A DNA stretch of 64,000 nt from RGIG4097 sp045613765 (GTDB lineage: Bacteria > Bacillota > Clostridia > Christensenellales > CAG-917): NCBI GenBank assembly GCA_045613765.1, contig JAZLBO010000016.1, positions 51,011-115,010 on the forward strand, in the 5' to 3' direction. Below the pieces are notes generated by a model. That model saw nothing but the letters and a program-made list of their open reading frames with translations. It was not told the DNA's origin and did no database searches. The position numbers and the translations under genes were made by a program. Shown piece after piece: positions 1 through 6,531 of this stretch; within the stretch, counting starts at the first letter, position 1, and each line of letters starts with the position of its first letter.

Positions 1-421
1 ATCCCTCGATATGCAAAAGTGTGTTGAATTCGTTTACCAGCTGCTCTTTGAATTCTTCGAGCTTTTCTTTTCCACCGATTTCGGCATATCGCTTCCAAAT
101 ATCGAGAGTGTATTCACCGTCGGAATAGCACCATTTGCAGTATTCCTCATTGAAATTGCCATCTGTTTCTTTACTGATATTACAGTCCTCAAGAGGCATA
201 CCACAACACTCACAAACAAGTTCTCTCGGAGATCCAAGGAGCGTGTTGATAGACACATTAAACAACTGTGAAAGAAGCTTGAGAGTATCTATGTTCGGTA
301 TAGTTTCTCCGTTTTCCCATCGAGACACTGCCTGCCTTGTCACGAATATCTTTTCTGCAAGTTCCTCTTGTGAGAGTCCTTTTTTCGTTCTTAATTCGTA
401 GAGTATATCTTTCGTTTCCAT
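1..421 (-). CDS. XRE-family HTH regulator with C-terminal zinc ribbon (3' end cut by window edge)
   Basis: The reading frame starts at ATG 421 (RBS aaggcggtg) and runs off the left edge, so the C-terminus is missing. Residues about 5-60 form a Cro/C1-type helix-turn-helix (LSQEELAEKI, TRQAVSRWENG), the classic XRE DNA-binding fold. It is followed by CECCGMPL and a later CKWC pair, matching the four-cysteine 'putative zinc ribbon' domain often attached to clostridial XRE regulators. Probable role: a small cytoplasmic transcription factor. Target genes cannot be inferred because the downstream neighbour lies outside the window. Confidence 0.85.
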   Translation of the reverse strand, partial: METKDILYELRTKKGLSQEELAEKIFVTRQAVSRWENGETIPNIDTLKLLSQLFNVSINTLLGSPRELVCECCGMPLEDCNISKETDGNFNEEYCKWCYSDGEYTLDIWKRYAEIGGKEKLEEFKEQLVNEFNTLLHIEG

Positions 422-607
422 AAAATCACCGCCTTATATTTTATGGTTATAATTTAACATAGGAGGTCGTAGTTGACAAGCAACTCGCCGTTGCTATCTG
501 ATTATCAAATCCTTATTTATGTTCGTTTTATTAAAGCATAAAAATCACATTTTCCCACGCGTTCACCTACTGTATAACCAAAAACTTTTGTTCCGTGGAT
601 ACACCTA
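422..607. other. Intergenic region upstream of XRE gene
   Basis: This is AT-rich non-coding DNA between the XRE gene and the tRNA-Leu-associated repeats. It should hold the minus-strand promoter of the XRE gene. I see no clear promoter with standard spacing and no conserved ORF. Confidence 0.5.
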
Positions 608-707
608 ACACGTATGGGTTCACACGCAAAGCGTGGTGCGATAGCACAAAGTCCCGAGATAAAAGAAAAACACCGAGAAAACTCGGTGTAATGGTGCAGT
701 CGAAGGG
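608..707 (-). repeat. Post-tRNA-Leu repeat, distal copy (contains tRNA-Leu 3' fragment)
   Basis: About 100 bp, nearly identical to 779-877 (offset 170-171). Read on the tRNA-sense (minus) strand it holds the last 16 nt of tRNA-Leu including CCA (707-692), a rho-independent terminator hairpin (CACCGAG/CTCGGTG, 688-671, then a T-run), and two small hairpins with a split antisense copy of the tRNA T-arm (GGGACTT ... TGAACCCATACG). Differences from the proximal copy fall mainly in hairpin loops. It encodes no intact tRNA. Confidence 0.85.
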
Positions 708-778
708 CTTGTAGCAAACGTAGTGAGCGTAATAGCGAGAACGGTATGCTCGCATACGTAAGGTCGAGCGCCAGCCAT

Positions 779-877
779 ACACGTATGGGTTCACACGCGT
801 AGCGTGGTGCGAAAGCACAAAGTCCCGAGATAAAAGAAAAACACCGAGAAACTCGGTGCTTTGGTGCAGTCGAAGGG
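779..877 (-). repeat. Post-tRNA-Leu repeat, proximal copy
   Basis: Second copy of the 608-707 repeat. Its right end overlaps the 3' end of the functional tRNA-Leu (862-877). On the minus strand the order is tRNA 3' end, terminator, two short hairpins (arms GTGC/GCAC and CACGC/GCGTG), then TGAACCCATACG, which is complementary to the T-arm and variable region of this tRNA. The 71 bp between the copies include GTATG-CGAG-CATAC, another small hairpin. Confidence 0.85.
830..858 (-). terminator. Rho-independent terminator of tRNA-Leu
   Basis: The hairpin CACCGAG-TTT-CTCGGTG (minus strand 858-842) is followed by a TTTTTCTTTT tract, three bases after the tRNA CCA end. A second copy lies at 660-688. 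Confidence 0.85.
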
Positions 878-944
878 ACTTGAACCCATACGGTCACCCA
901 CTGGAACCTAAATCCAGCGCGTCTGCCAATTTCGCCACGACTGC
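862..944 (-). tRNA. tRNA-Leu (anticodon TAG)
   Basis: Cloverleaf read on the minus strand: acceptor GCAGTCG/CGACTGC, anticodon stem CTGGA/TCCAG with loop TTTAGGT giving anticodon TAG, long class II variable arm, T-loop GGTTCAAGTCC, discriminator A and genomically encoded CCA (864-862). The length of 83 nt is right for a leucine tRNA. Confidence 0.96.
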
Positions 945-1077
945 GTTTATTTGCATTGATAATTATAGCATAATACCAAAAAAAGTAAAGTCAATAGCAT
1001 ATTTCAAGAAAATTTTTAGAAATTTTGTAAAAATAGTTGCATTTTTCTAATTTCAGTGATATAGTTATCAATGCTGT

Positions 1078-1152
1078 GCGGGAGTGACTCAGTGGTAGAG
1101 TGTCACCTTGCCAAGGTGAAAGTCGCGGGTCCGAATCCCGTCTCCCGCTCCA
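1078..1152 (+). tRNA. tRNA-Gly (anticodon GCC)
   Basis: Acceptor GCGGGAG/CTCCCGC, anticodon stem TCACC/GGTGA around loop TTGCCAA (anticodon GCC), T-arm GCGGGTCCGAATCCCGT, discriminator T, encoded CCA. It lies 17 nt before tRNA-Lys and probably shares a transcript with it. No repeat element follows this tRNA. Confidence 0.96.
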
Positions 1153-1169
1153 CAGACCCATAAAATTGT

Positions 1170-1245
1170 GCGTCCTTAGCTCAGCTGGTAGAGCAACTGA
1201 CTCTTAATCAGTGGGTCCCGGGTTCGAATCCCTGAGGACGCACCA
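1170..1245 (+). tRNA. tRNA-Lys (anticodon CTT)
   Basis: Acceptor GCGTCCT/AGGACGC, D-loop AGCTCAGCTGGTAGAGCA, anticodon stem ACTGA/TCAGT with loop CTCTTAA (anticodon CTT), T-arm CCGGGTTCGAATCCC, discriminator A and encoded CCA. It is last in the Gly-Lys pair and is followed directly by terminator-bearing repeats. Confidence 0.96.
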
Positions 1246-1344
1246 AAAGCCACCGAAGTATCGGTGGTTTTTTCTTTATCCCAGGTCTTTATGCTGTCGC
1301 ATTTTGCTGCGCAATCGAACCCGGGTGTCCCGGCTGACGCTCGG
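1225..1344 (+). repeat. Post-tRNA-Lys repeat, proximal copy
   Basis: It begins within the T-arm of tRNA-Lys and continues through CCA, AAAG, a terminator (CCACCGA-AGTA-TCGGTGG-T6, 1250-1273), two mini-hairpins (ATGC/GCAT and TTGC/GCAA) and TCGAACCCGGG, which is antisense to the tRNA-Lys T-arm. It ends with CCGGCTGACGCTCGGC. About 119 bp are repeated at 1379-1497 (offset 154). Confidence 0.88.
1250..1273 (+). terminator. Terminator after tRNA-Lys
   Basis: Stem CCACCGA/TCGGTGG with loop AGTA and six T residues. A second copy with one wobble pair (TTGGTGG) lies at 1404-1427. Confidence 0.88.
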
Positions 1345-1378
1345 CTTTATTGAACAAGTTCATCGCCTTGCTATTACA

Positions 1379-1497
1379 CGAATCCCCGAGGACGCACCAA
1401 AAGCCACCGAAGTATTGGTGGTTTTTTCTTTGCTCAGGTCTTTATGCTGTCGCATTTTGCTACGCAATCGAACCCGGGTATTCCGGCTGGCGCTCGG
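1379..1497 (+). repeat. Post-tRNA-Lys repeat, distal copy (tRNA-Lys 3' fragment)
   Basis: The copy starts with 21 nt of the tRNA-Lys 3' end (one mismatch, T to C, and CCA retained), then repeats the AAAG spacer, terminator, two mini-hairpins and antisense T-arm segment. Loop bases differ from copy 1 (TGC to TAC in the second hairpin) while the stems are kept. Confidence 0.86.
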
Positions 1498-1567
1498 TAT
1501 TGCTTTGCAGTGTGATGTATGGTATAATTTGTTGAAAGTAAGATAAAAAGGTTGGGGAGGGCTTAAA

Positions 1568-1918
1568 TTGATTTTCAAGGGTATTGCAAAAGAGTTTTCG
1601 TTGTTGAACGATGATCAATACAACACAATTGGCGATTTTTGGGATGAAATGGCTTTGATTTATGGTTTAGAAAATCTGCAAGGGCTTGGATACAAGTGGG
1701 CAGACGGCAAAATTTATTATGCCATAGGCTTGAAAGTTGGCGAGATAAGGGATTGCGACTTCACCATTGAATTGCCTGACGTTGGTTGGACTGTTGTCAA
1801 TGGCAAAACAGGCGATCTCAAAGAGATTTACAACGAAATATACAAAAACGGCGCACTCACATACGAAATAGAAACCTTTGACAACGACGGCGCTTGCCAA
1901 ATCAAATATTATAGATAG
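1568..1918 (+). CDS. GyrI-like / AraC effector-binding domain protein
   Basis: 116 residues forming one GyrI-like small-molecule-binding domain: residues about 20-45 (GDFWDEMALIYGLENLQGLGYKW), YAIGLK near 51-56, ELPDVGWTVVNGK near 67-80 and a conserved end DLKEIYNEIYKNG. The same fold is the effector domain of AraC/MerR-type regulators and of the gyrase inhibitor GyrI, but no DNA-binding domain is present. The start is TTG 1568, set by the RBS GGGGAGGG 7 nt upstream. It is monocistronic and ends in a terminator. Ligand unknown. Confidence 0.8.
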   Translation: MIFKGIAKEFSLLNDDQYNTIGDFWDEMALIYGLENLQGLGYKWADGKIYYAIGLKVGEIRDCDFTIELPDVGWTVVNGKTGDLKEIYNEIYKNGALTYEIETFDNDGACQIKYYR

Positions 1919-1937
1919 TCAAACATTTTATACAAAC

Positions 1938-1967
1938 AAAAAAGCACTTGGTTTCAAGTGCTTTTTT
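1938..1967. terminator. Bidirectional terminator
   Basis: The perfect stem AAGCACTTG-GTTT-CAAGTGCTT is flanked by A- and T-runs between two convergent genes. Confidence 0.9.
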
Positions 1968-1992
1968 ATATGTAAATTTGAATTTGAGTAGG

Positions 1993-3159
1993 TTAGATAA
2001 TCTGTAATATGAAAAATTTGAGATAATTCGTTTCGTCTGCAGACACCAATGATGGATGATCTGGAGATTGTGTTTTGAACTCGACTTGACGGACAATTCT
2101 GCCACTTTCTCTTGCAGAATCTGCAAGCATTTTTTGGAAGTTGGGCAAGGTCATATAGTGTGAGCAAGATGCTGAAATCAAAAATCCACCCGATCTCACC
2201 AACTTCATGCCAAGTGTGTTTATATCTTTATAGCCACGATATGCGTCTTTCACTTCAGATGCGCTCTTGCAAAATGCAGGGGGATCAAGGATGACAAGGT
2301 CAAATTGCTTGTTTTCCTTTTTGAAAGTGCGTAGCACTTCAAATACGTCTCCTTGCAGTGTGGTTATATTGTCTATGCCGTTGAGTTTTGCATTTTCATT
2401 GACGTTGTCAAGAGCAAGTTGAGATACGTCCACTGCAGTCACTGACTTTGCCACTGTTGAACAGTTCAGTGAAAAACCACCTGAATTGCAGAAACAATCA
2501 AGGATGTCGCCGCCTTTTGCATAGCGTCTTGATGCGTATCTATTTTCCTTTTGATCAAGGAAATAGCCGGTTTTTTGCCCATTTTTCACGTCAACGGCCA
2601 TTTTCAAGCCATTTTCAGTGATAATAATCCTATCTGGCACTTCGCCGTACAAAATCCCTTTGGTTTCGGTCAAACCTTCTTTGATGCGCACTGCAACGTC
2701 ACTGCGCTCATATATGCCTTTGGGGGCAAAAAGTTCCACAAGGCACTCTACAATGAGATTTTTGACTTTGTCAATGCCAAGAGAAAGGAATTGTACAGAA
2801 AGATATTGGTCATATTTGTCAACGATAAGTGCAGGAATATTGTCTGCCTCGGCAAAAACCATACGATAACAGTTATCAAAGCCGAGATTTACTCTAAAAT
2901 TGTTGGCTTCTTTGAGTTTTTCAAGATAAAAAGGCTTGTCATCAACTTGATTTTCATCATGGATGAAGACACGGACGAGAATTTTGCTCAAATGATTGAT
3001 GTATCCTTTGCCGATAAATCTGCCATCGTGTGCAAAAACTGATGCAAGAGAGCCGTTTTTGTCTTTTCCTTCAATTTTTGCCACTTCGTTTGCATAAACC
3101 CATGAGTGTCCTGCAATAATTCGCTTTTCTTCGCCTTTTTTGAGATAAACAGAGTACAT
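1993..3159 (-). CDS. rlmI: Class I SAM-dependent rRNA (cytosine-C5) methyltransferase, RlmI family
   Basis: 388 residues. An N-terminal PUA RNA-binding domain (residues 1-70) is followed by a connector and a Rossmann methyltransferase domain from about 170. SAM motif I is DCFCNSGGFS (221-230), the motif IV loop is LDPPAFCKS (291-299), and SCSHYM (331-336) carries the catalytic cysteine used by m5C methyltransferases. The family methylates 23S rRNA (RlmI: C1962 in E. coli); in this organism the exact base is inferred. The start at 3159 has RBS aaggtg. Monocistronic. Confidence 0.87.
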   Translation of the reverse strand: MYSVYLKKGEEKRIIAGHSWVYANEVAKIEGKDKNGSLASVFAHDGRFIGKGYINHLSKILVRVFIHDENQVDDKPFYLEKLKEANNFRVNLGFDNCYRMVFAEADNIPALIVDKYDQYLSVQFLSLGIDKVKNLIVECLVELFAPKGIYERSDVAVRIKEGLTETKGILYGEVPDRIIITENGLKMAVDVKNGQKTGYFLDQKENRYASRRYAKGGDILDCFCNSGGFSLNCSTVAKSVTAVDVSQLALDNVNENAKLNGIDNITTLQGDVFEVLRTFKKENKQFDLVILDPPAFCKSASEVKDAYRGYKDINTLGMKLVRSGGFLISASCSHYMTLPNFQKMLADSARESGRIVRQVEFKTQSPDHPSLVSADETNYLKFFILQII

Positions 3160-3248
3160 AAATCACCTTGCGTAGTTCTTTTTCTATAATTTTAGTGATA
3201 GAAAAGACATTGTGCAAGCGATTTGACATATTTCATTTGTCAAATGAC

Positions 3249-4097
3249 CTAAAATTTCTTGTCATCATCACTTTTTTCATCCAAACCATCTTTTTCCAAT
3301 GCGCCGACATTATTTTCGTTTGGTGCGCTTGAGTTTAGCCCTGCAAAAAATTCCTTGAAATTCTGCCTTTGACTTGGCATATCTTTTCCAAGTGGAGATA
3401 GAGAAATAATCGCAAGCAAAAGAGCAATACTTCCAAAAATCAAATAGTAAATTTTCAGTGGTGTAAAGAAGGCAGTGGAGAGCAGTACAACCCCTGAAAA
3501 CATCAAGCCTTTGAAGTTGCTTTTTGAGATGAAAATTGCAGGCAAATCTTGAAGACGGAAAGTGCGTTTTTTCTTCAAATCAGGGAGCAAATTGTGCTTT
3601 TTCAAAAGTTTATAAATTGGCTTGATTTTGACAATAGTGATATAAATTCCGTAGGTTTCAAGAAGGCGCAAAGCCTTTCTTTCTATCCCCCTTGCAAAGA
3701 GAAAAACTCGGGTTTTTCCACATTTTTCAGCAGTGGAATATATGTTTGGCAAGTCGTTTATGGTTACGCTTCCAAATTTGAAATTTACGTAAAAAAGGGC
3801 ATTTTTCACTGAAATATAGTTGAAACCACTCTCAAAAGTGTGATTTTTTAGAATAGTTTTGAGATTTTCAATCAAAAATGACGGCCCACGAACAGAAAGT
3901 TCAAGTGCAAGACGGTCATAAGCATAGGGCTTTTCTTCTCTACTGCGCAATGCGTGTGCCACAACAAAAAATCCCCCTGTGATTGCAAGGGAAATGACAA
4001 TAGACAAGGCGACGTCTTCAAGGATTAAACCCACCCAAACGAAAGATAAAAATGCAATGATTACACCTATGCTTATTAGGTCAAAAATTTTTGTCAT
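3249..4097 (-). CDS. Conserved membrane protein with soluble alpha/beta middle domain, unknown function
   Basis: 282 residues. Two N-terminal membrane helices (about 7-28 and 31-50), a soluble middle region (60-185), two more helices (about 196-232) and a charged hydrophilic tail rich in Asp/Lys. The middle part has alternating strands and helices (TRVFLFARGIERKALRLLET) reminiscent of the restriction-endonuclease-like fold seen in some membrane proteins of Clostridia, but I cannot identify a catalytic motif. No RBS is visible before ATG 4097. Function not assigned. Confidence 0.6.
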   Translation of the reverse strand: MTKIFDLISIGVIIAFLSFVWVGLILEDVALSIVISLAITGGFFVVAHALRSREEKPYAYDRLALELSVRGPSFLIENLKTILKNHTFESGFNYISVKNALFYVNFKFGSVTINDLPNIYSTAEKCGKTRVFLFARGIERKALRLLETYGIYITIVKIKPIYKLLKKHNLLPDLKKKRTFRLQDLPAIFISKSNFKGLMFSGVVLLSTAFFTPLKIYYLIFGSIALLLAIISLSPLGKDMPSQRQNFKEFFAGLNSSAPNENNVGALEKDGLDEKSDDDKKF

Positions 4098-4242
4098 AAA
4101 TAGATTTTTGCCACTGAAAAAATATTTATTCTTTGAAAGTTTTTTGCCTGTAAATTCATATTAGAATAGGGGGTATTCTCAAGTGTAAAATTGTTCATTT
4201 TCATATATGCGAAAATAAACATATTAGAAATGAAATTGCCTC

Positions 4243-4270
4243 TTGAAATTTTTATATTATTTGGTATAAT
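4243..4270 (+). promoter_or_regulatory. nadD-yqeK promoter, leaderless arrangement
   Basis: -35 TTGAAA (4243-4248), 16-nt spacer, -10 TATAAT (4265-4270). ATG 4278 is 7 nt after the -10 box and has no RBS, so the transcript probably begins at or next to the start codon. Confidence 0.7.
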
Positions 4271-4277
4271 ATAATAT

Positions 4278-5399
4278 ATGAAAACTGTTGTATTTGGTGG
4301 CGCATTTGATCCACCACACCTCGAACACAGCCGATTGACAAAATTTGCTTGTGATTTTTTGGGGGCAGAACGCCTTGTAATTGTTCCAACCCAACAGCCA
4401 CCACACAAAAGTTGTGGCACTTTGTCATTTGAACACCGTGTGGCACTGTCAAAAATCGCATTTGAAGGTTGTGCACAGGAAGTCATCATAGATGAAATTG
4501 AACTTGAAAGAGTAAGACGTCACAAATACAACTATTCAAGCGAGGTTTTGCCCGTTTTGAAGGCAAAATATGGCGAAATCGTATATCTTATTGGTGGGGA
4601 TAGTCTTGAATATTTCCACACTTGGCACAAGCCTGAAGATATTGTAAAAATCTGTCCTATTGCAGTGGTTGGCAGGGCAGGATATGACGATATAAATGAA
4701 AAAATCGCACATCTAACCAAGTATTTTGGTGGGGAATTTATACCTTTGGACTTCAATGGAGAAGATGTAGCATCATCTTCAGTCAAGGCAAAACTCCTTC
4801 TTCAACTGAAACCTGATGGCATTGCAGATGATGTGTATGACTATATCAAGAACAATCATCTGTTTGACAAGTATATTCCTTGGCTTGAAAAGTTGAAAGA
4901 GTTTGAATCTGCACCTCTTTACAGCCATACTGAAAACGTTGTGCTTCGTGCAGTGCATCTCAACTCGTTGCACAACTTAAAGCAAGACTTTGACAAAGTG
5001 TTTCAATCTGCCCTTTTGCACGATAATGCCAAGGAAAGACCATCTTTAGATGGTCTAAACGTGCCAGATGATGCAGTTGGCACATCTGTTTTGCACCAAT
5101 TCCTTGGTGCAGAAAAGGCAAAGCGCGATTTTGGCGTAGATGATGAGGACGTACTTTCTGCAATCGCAGTTCATACAACTGCTTGCAAGGATATGACAAC
5201 ACTTCAAAAACTCATCTACACTGCAGATAGCACGTCTTATGATAGAGAGTATCAACCAATCCCCGATCTTCGTGAAATTGGAGATAGAGATTTTGAAGAA
5301 GGTTTTAGAGCAGTCCTTGACTACACTTACCAAAAACTCATCAAAGCGGGAAAGAGCATTTATCCATTGACTCTTGAAGCAGTGGAATCTTATTTATAA
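4278..5399 (+). CDS. nadD: Fusion of nicotinate-nucleotide adenylyltransferase (NadD) and YqeK HD-domain hydrolase
   Basis: 373 residues. Residues 1-190 are NadD, which adenylates nicotinate mononucleotide in NAD synthesis: nucleotidyltransferase motif GGAFDPPHLEH (7-17) and the late VASSSVKAKL motif (ISSSxxR type). Residues about 195-373 are a YqeK-type HD hydrolase, a family shown to cleave diadenosine tetraphosphate symmetrically: ALLHDNAKERP and the conserved AIAVHTTACKDMTTLQKLIYTAD. In most Firmicutes these are two adjacent genes followed by rsfS; here they are one frame with no internal stop, and rsfS follows. No RBS before the start (see promoter). Confidence 0.92.
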   Translation: MKTVVFGGAFDPPHLEHSRLTKFACDFLGAERLVIVPTQQPPHKSCGTLSFEHRVALSKIAFEGCAQEVIIDEIELERVRRHKYNYSSEVLPVLKAKYGEIVYLIGGDSLEYFHTWHKPEDIVKICPIAVVGRAGYDDINEKIAHLTKYFGGEFIPLDFNGEDVASSSVKAKLLLQLKPDGIADDVYDYIKNNHLFDKYIPWLEKLKEFESAPLYSHTENVVLRAVHLNSLHNLKQDFDKVFQSALLHDNAKERPSLDGLNVPDDAVGTSVLHQFLGAEKAKRDFGVDDEDVLSAIAVHTTACKDMTTLQKLIYTADSTSYDREYQPIPDLREIGDRDFEEGFRAVLDYTYQKLIKAGKSIYPLTLEAVESYL

Positions 5400-5433
5400 T
5401 ACAACGCACAATTTGTGCAAAAATAGGAGAAAT

Positions 5434-5793
5434 ATGGAATCTAATCAACTCAAAAACTTAATTTGTAAAGAACTTGACGAACGTAGAGCCGTTGATATCA
5501 CGGTGCTCAACGTTGAACATCTCACAGTTGTTGCAGACTATTTTATCATCTGCACAGGCAAGTCAAACCGTCAAGTCAAAGCACTTGCAGAATATCTTGA
5601 AGATACTCTTGACAAGAACTATGAAGTCAAGTGCTTGCGTATGGATGGTGTCCAAGAAGGCAAGTGGGTAGTCCTTGACTACGGTGGAGTTATCGTCCAC
5701 ATTTTTAACGACGACACTCGTATGTTCTATTGCCTTGAAAAACTTTGGACAGACGGCGACAACGTAGAATTCTACAAAGGCGAAGAAAACTAA
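5434..5793 (+). CDS. rsfS: Ribosome silencing factor RsfS (Iojap)
   Basis: 119 residues, typical for RsfS. It binds ribosomal protein uL14 (L14) on the 50S subunit and blocks subunit joining under starvation. Conserved pattern: DITVLNVEHLTVVADYFIICTGKSNRQVKALAEYLED and WVVLDYGGVIVHIFNDDTRMFYCLEKLW. The start at ATG 5434 is set by RBS aggaga. It lies 34 nt after the nadD-yqeK fusion, the canonical order, and is probably cotranscribed. Confidence 0.95.
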   Translation: MESNQLKNLICKELDERRAVDITVLNVEHLTVVADYFIICTGKSNRQVKALAEYLEDTLDKNYEVKCLRMDGVQEGKWVVLDYGGVIVHIFNDDTRMFYCLEKLWTDGDNVEFYKGEEN

Positions 5794-5847
5794 TTGTCAA
5801 TCAACTTGCAACTTTTTGCAAGATTTCAGTGGAGTATATAGGTTGTG

Positions 5848-5866
5848 ACCGAGCATTATGCTCGGT
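5848..5866. terminator. Hairpin between convergent genes
   Basis: ACCGAGCA-TTA-TGCTCGGT, a perfect 8-bp stem overlapping the stop codon of the minus-strand gene at 5856. A weaker stem CTTGCAA/TTGCAAG lies at 5804-5821. Neither has a strong T-tract, so termination is only probable. Confidence 0.5.
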
Positions 5867-6206
5867 TAATAGCCATTTCAAGTAGCAGTGGTTTTTCTTC
5901 ATCACTTACTTGATCCATGGCACGAAAGAGTTCCATGTCATAGGACACAATGACTTTGTCCGTTGACAAACTCAATTCTTCTGCGACAGTCCATTTTATG
6001 GACTGCAATAAGTCTTGTCTTTCTTTTTGTGAGAAGATGGGGCAGGTCAACACTGCAACAACCACATATCCATCGTGGTCAAAAGTGCGCGCTGCAACAA
6101 CTTGATTGTAGTTGAGGGCAACGTATTCTGCGACGTCCCCTTGAGATTGTATTGTGAACATAACTTGAGTGTTGCCTATCTCGACAAATCTATTCACTGA
6201 AACCAA
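5856..6206 (-). CDS. Small protein resembling YhcN/YlaJ-type sporulation domain; 5' end uncertain
   Basis: 116 residues from TTG 6206. The pattern GDVAEYVALNYNQVVAARTF ... YVVVAVL ... LSLSTDKVIVSYDMELFRAMD resembles the YhcN/YlaJ family of spore lipoproteins (alternating beta-alpha with a hydrophobic strand YVVVAVL), but the match is weak. No good RBS precedes TTG 6206. The reading frame stays protein-like upstream (about 12 codons to 6242), where it meets an in-frame TAA (6245-6243) just after an ATG at 6281, so the 5' end may be mutated. Function unassigned. Confidence 0.5.
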   Translation of the reverse strand: MVSVNRFVEIGNTQVMFTIQSQGDVAEYVALNYNQVVAARTFDHDGYVVVAVLTCPIFSQKERQDLLQSIKWTVAEELSLSTDKVIVSYDMELFRAMDQVSDEEKPLLLEMAINRA

Positions 6207-6330
6207 GGCAAAATTGATTGCATATTGATTGGGCGTGGACTTTTAGACGGCAAATATACGGCAGAAATCCATTGTTTTCATCGAAAATCAAAGCAAATTA
6301 AAACAAAAATTTGTTTTATGCCGTGAGATG

Positions 6331-6359
6331 TTGACATAACTTGAAGAAAAGAATAAAAT
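6331..6359 (+). promoter_or_regulatory. Promoter of the FMN-riboswitch operon
   Basis: -35 TTGACA (6331-6336), 17-nt spacer, -10 TAAAAT (6354-6359), just before the RFN element. Close to sigma-A consensus. Confidence 0.85.
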
Positions 6360-6363
6360 ATCA

Positions 6364-6476
6364 ATGCTTCGGGGCAGGGTGAAATTCCCTACCGGTGGTA
6401 TAGTCCACGACCACGCTTGCGTGCTGATGAGGTGCAATTCCTCAACCGACGGTACAGTCCGGATGAAAGGAGCAAT
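6364..6476 (+). promoter_or_regulatory. FMN riboswitch (RFN element)
   Basis: Complete RFN aptamer: gcttcggggcagggtgaaa at the 5' side, ccctaccggtggtatagtcc, gcgtgctgatgaggtg, then ccgacggtacagtccggatg and gaaaggagc closing P1. These are the highly conserved junction segments of FMN sensors. It is followed by a terminator and the RibU-TsaE gene, so high FMN should stop transcription of the downstream operon. Confidence 0.97.
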
Positions 6477-6485
6477 TTTGTTTCC

Positions 6486-6510
6486 CCCGAGAATAATTCT
6501 TGGGTTTTTT
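6486..6510 (+). terminator. Riboswitch expression-platform terminator
   Basis: Stem CCCGAGAA-TAA-TTCTTGGG followed by TTTTTT, placed between the RFN aptamer and the RBS of the next gene. Confidence 0.9.
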
Positions 6511-6531
6511 AATGCCCGAAAGGATATTCTT

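Larger units (their letters stand above)
1246..1567. other. Gap after tRNA-Lys: repeats, terminators and promoter region
   Basis: This 322-bp gap holds the two post-tRNA repeats (1225-1344, 1379-1497), their two terminators, and about 70 bp that lead into the GyrI-like gene. A possible -10 (TATAAT, 1521-1526) lies upstream of the RBS ggggaggg. No protein-coding gene is supported. Open frames across the repeats are artefacts of the repeat. Confidence 0.7.

Noticed and set aside
517..897. Open frames of 83-126 codons across the tRNA-Leu repeats (minus strand)
   Set aside because: They run through a tRNA, a terminator and the direct repeats, and have no RBS; the protein repeat simply reflects the DNA repeat.
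608..1497. Prophage or integrative-element attachment sites at the tRNA 3' ends
   Set aside because: No integrase, phage or plasmid genes lie nearby and the copies are only 154-171 bp apart; the duplication is also in two unrelated tRNAs.
1211..1546. Open frame of 111 codons across tRNA-Lys and its repeats
   Set aside because: Starts inside the tRNA and translates the duplicated terminator; not a gene.
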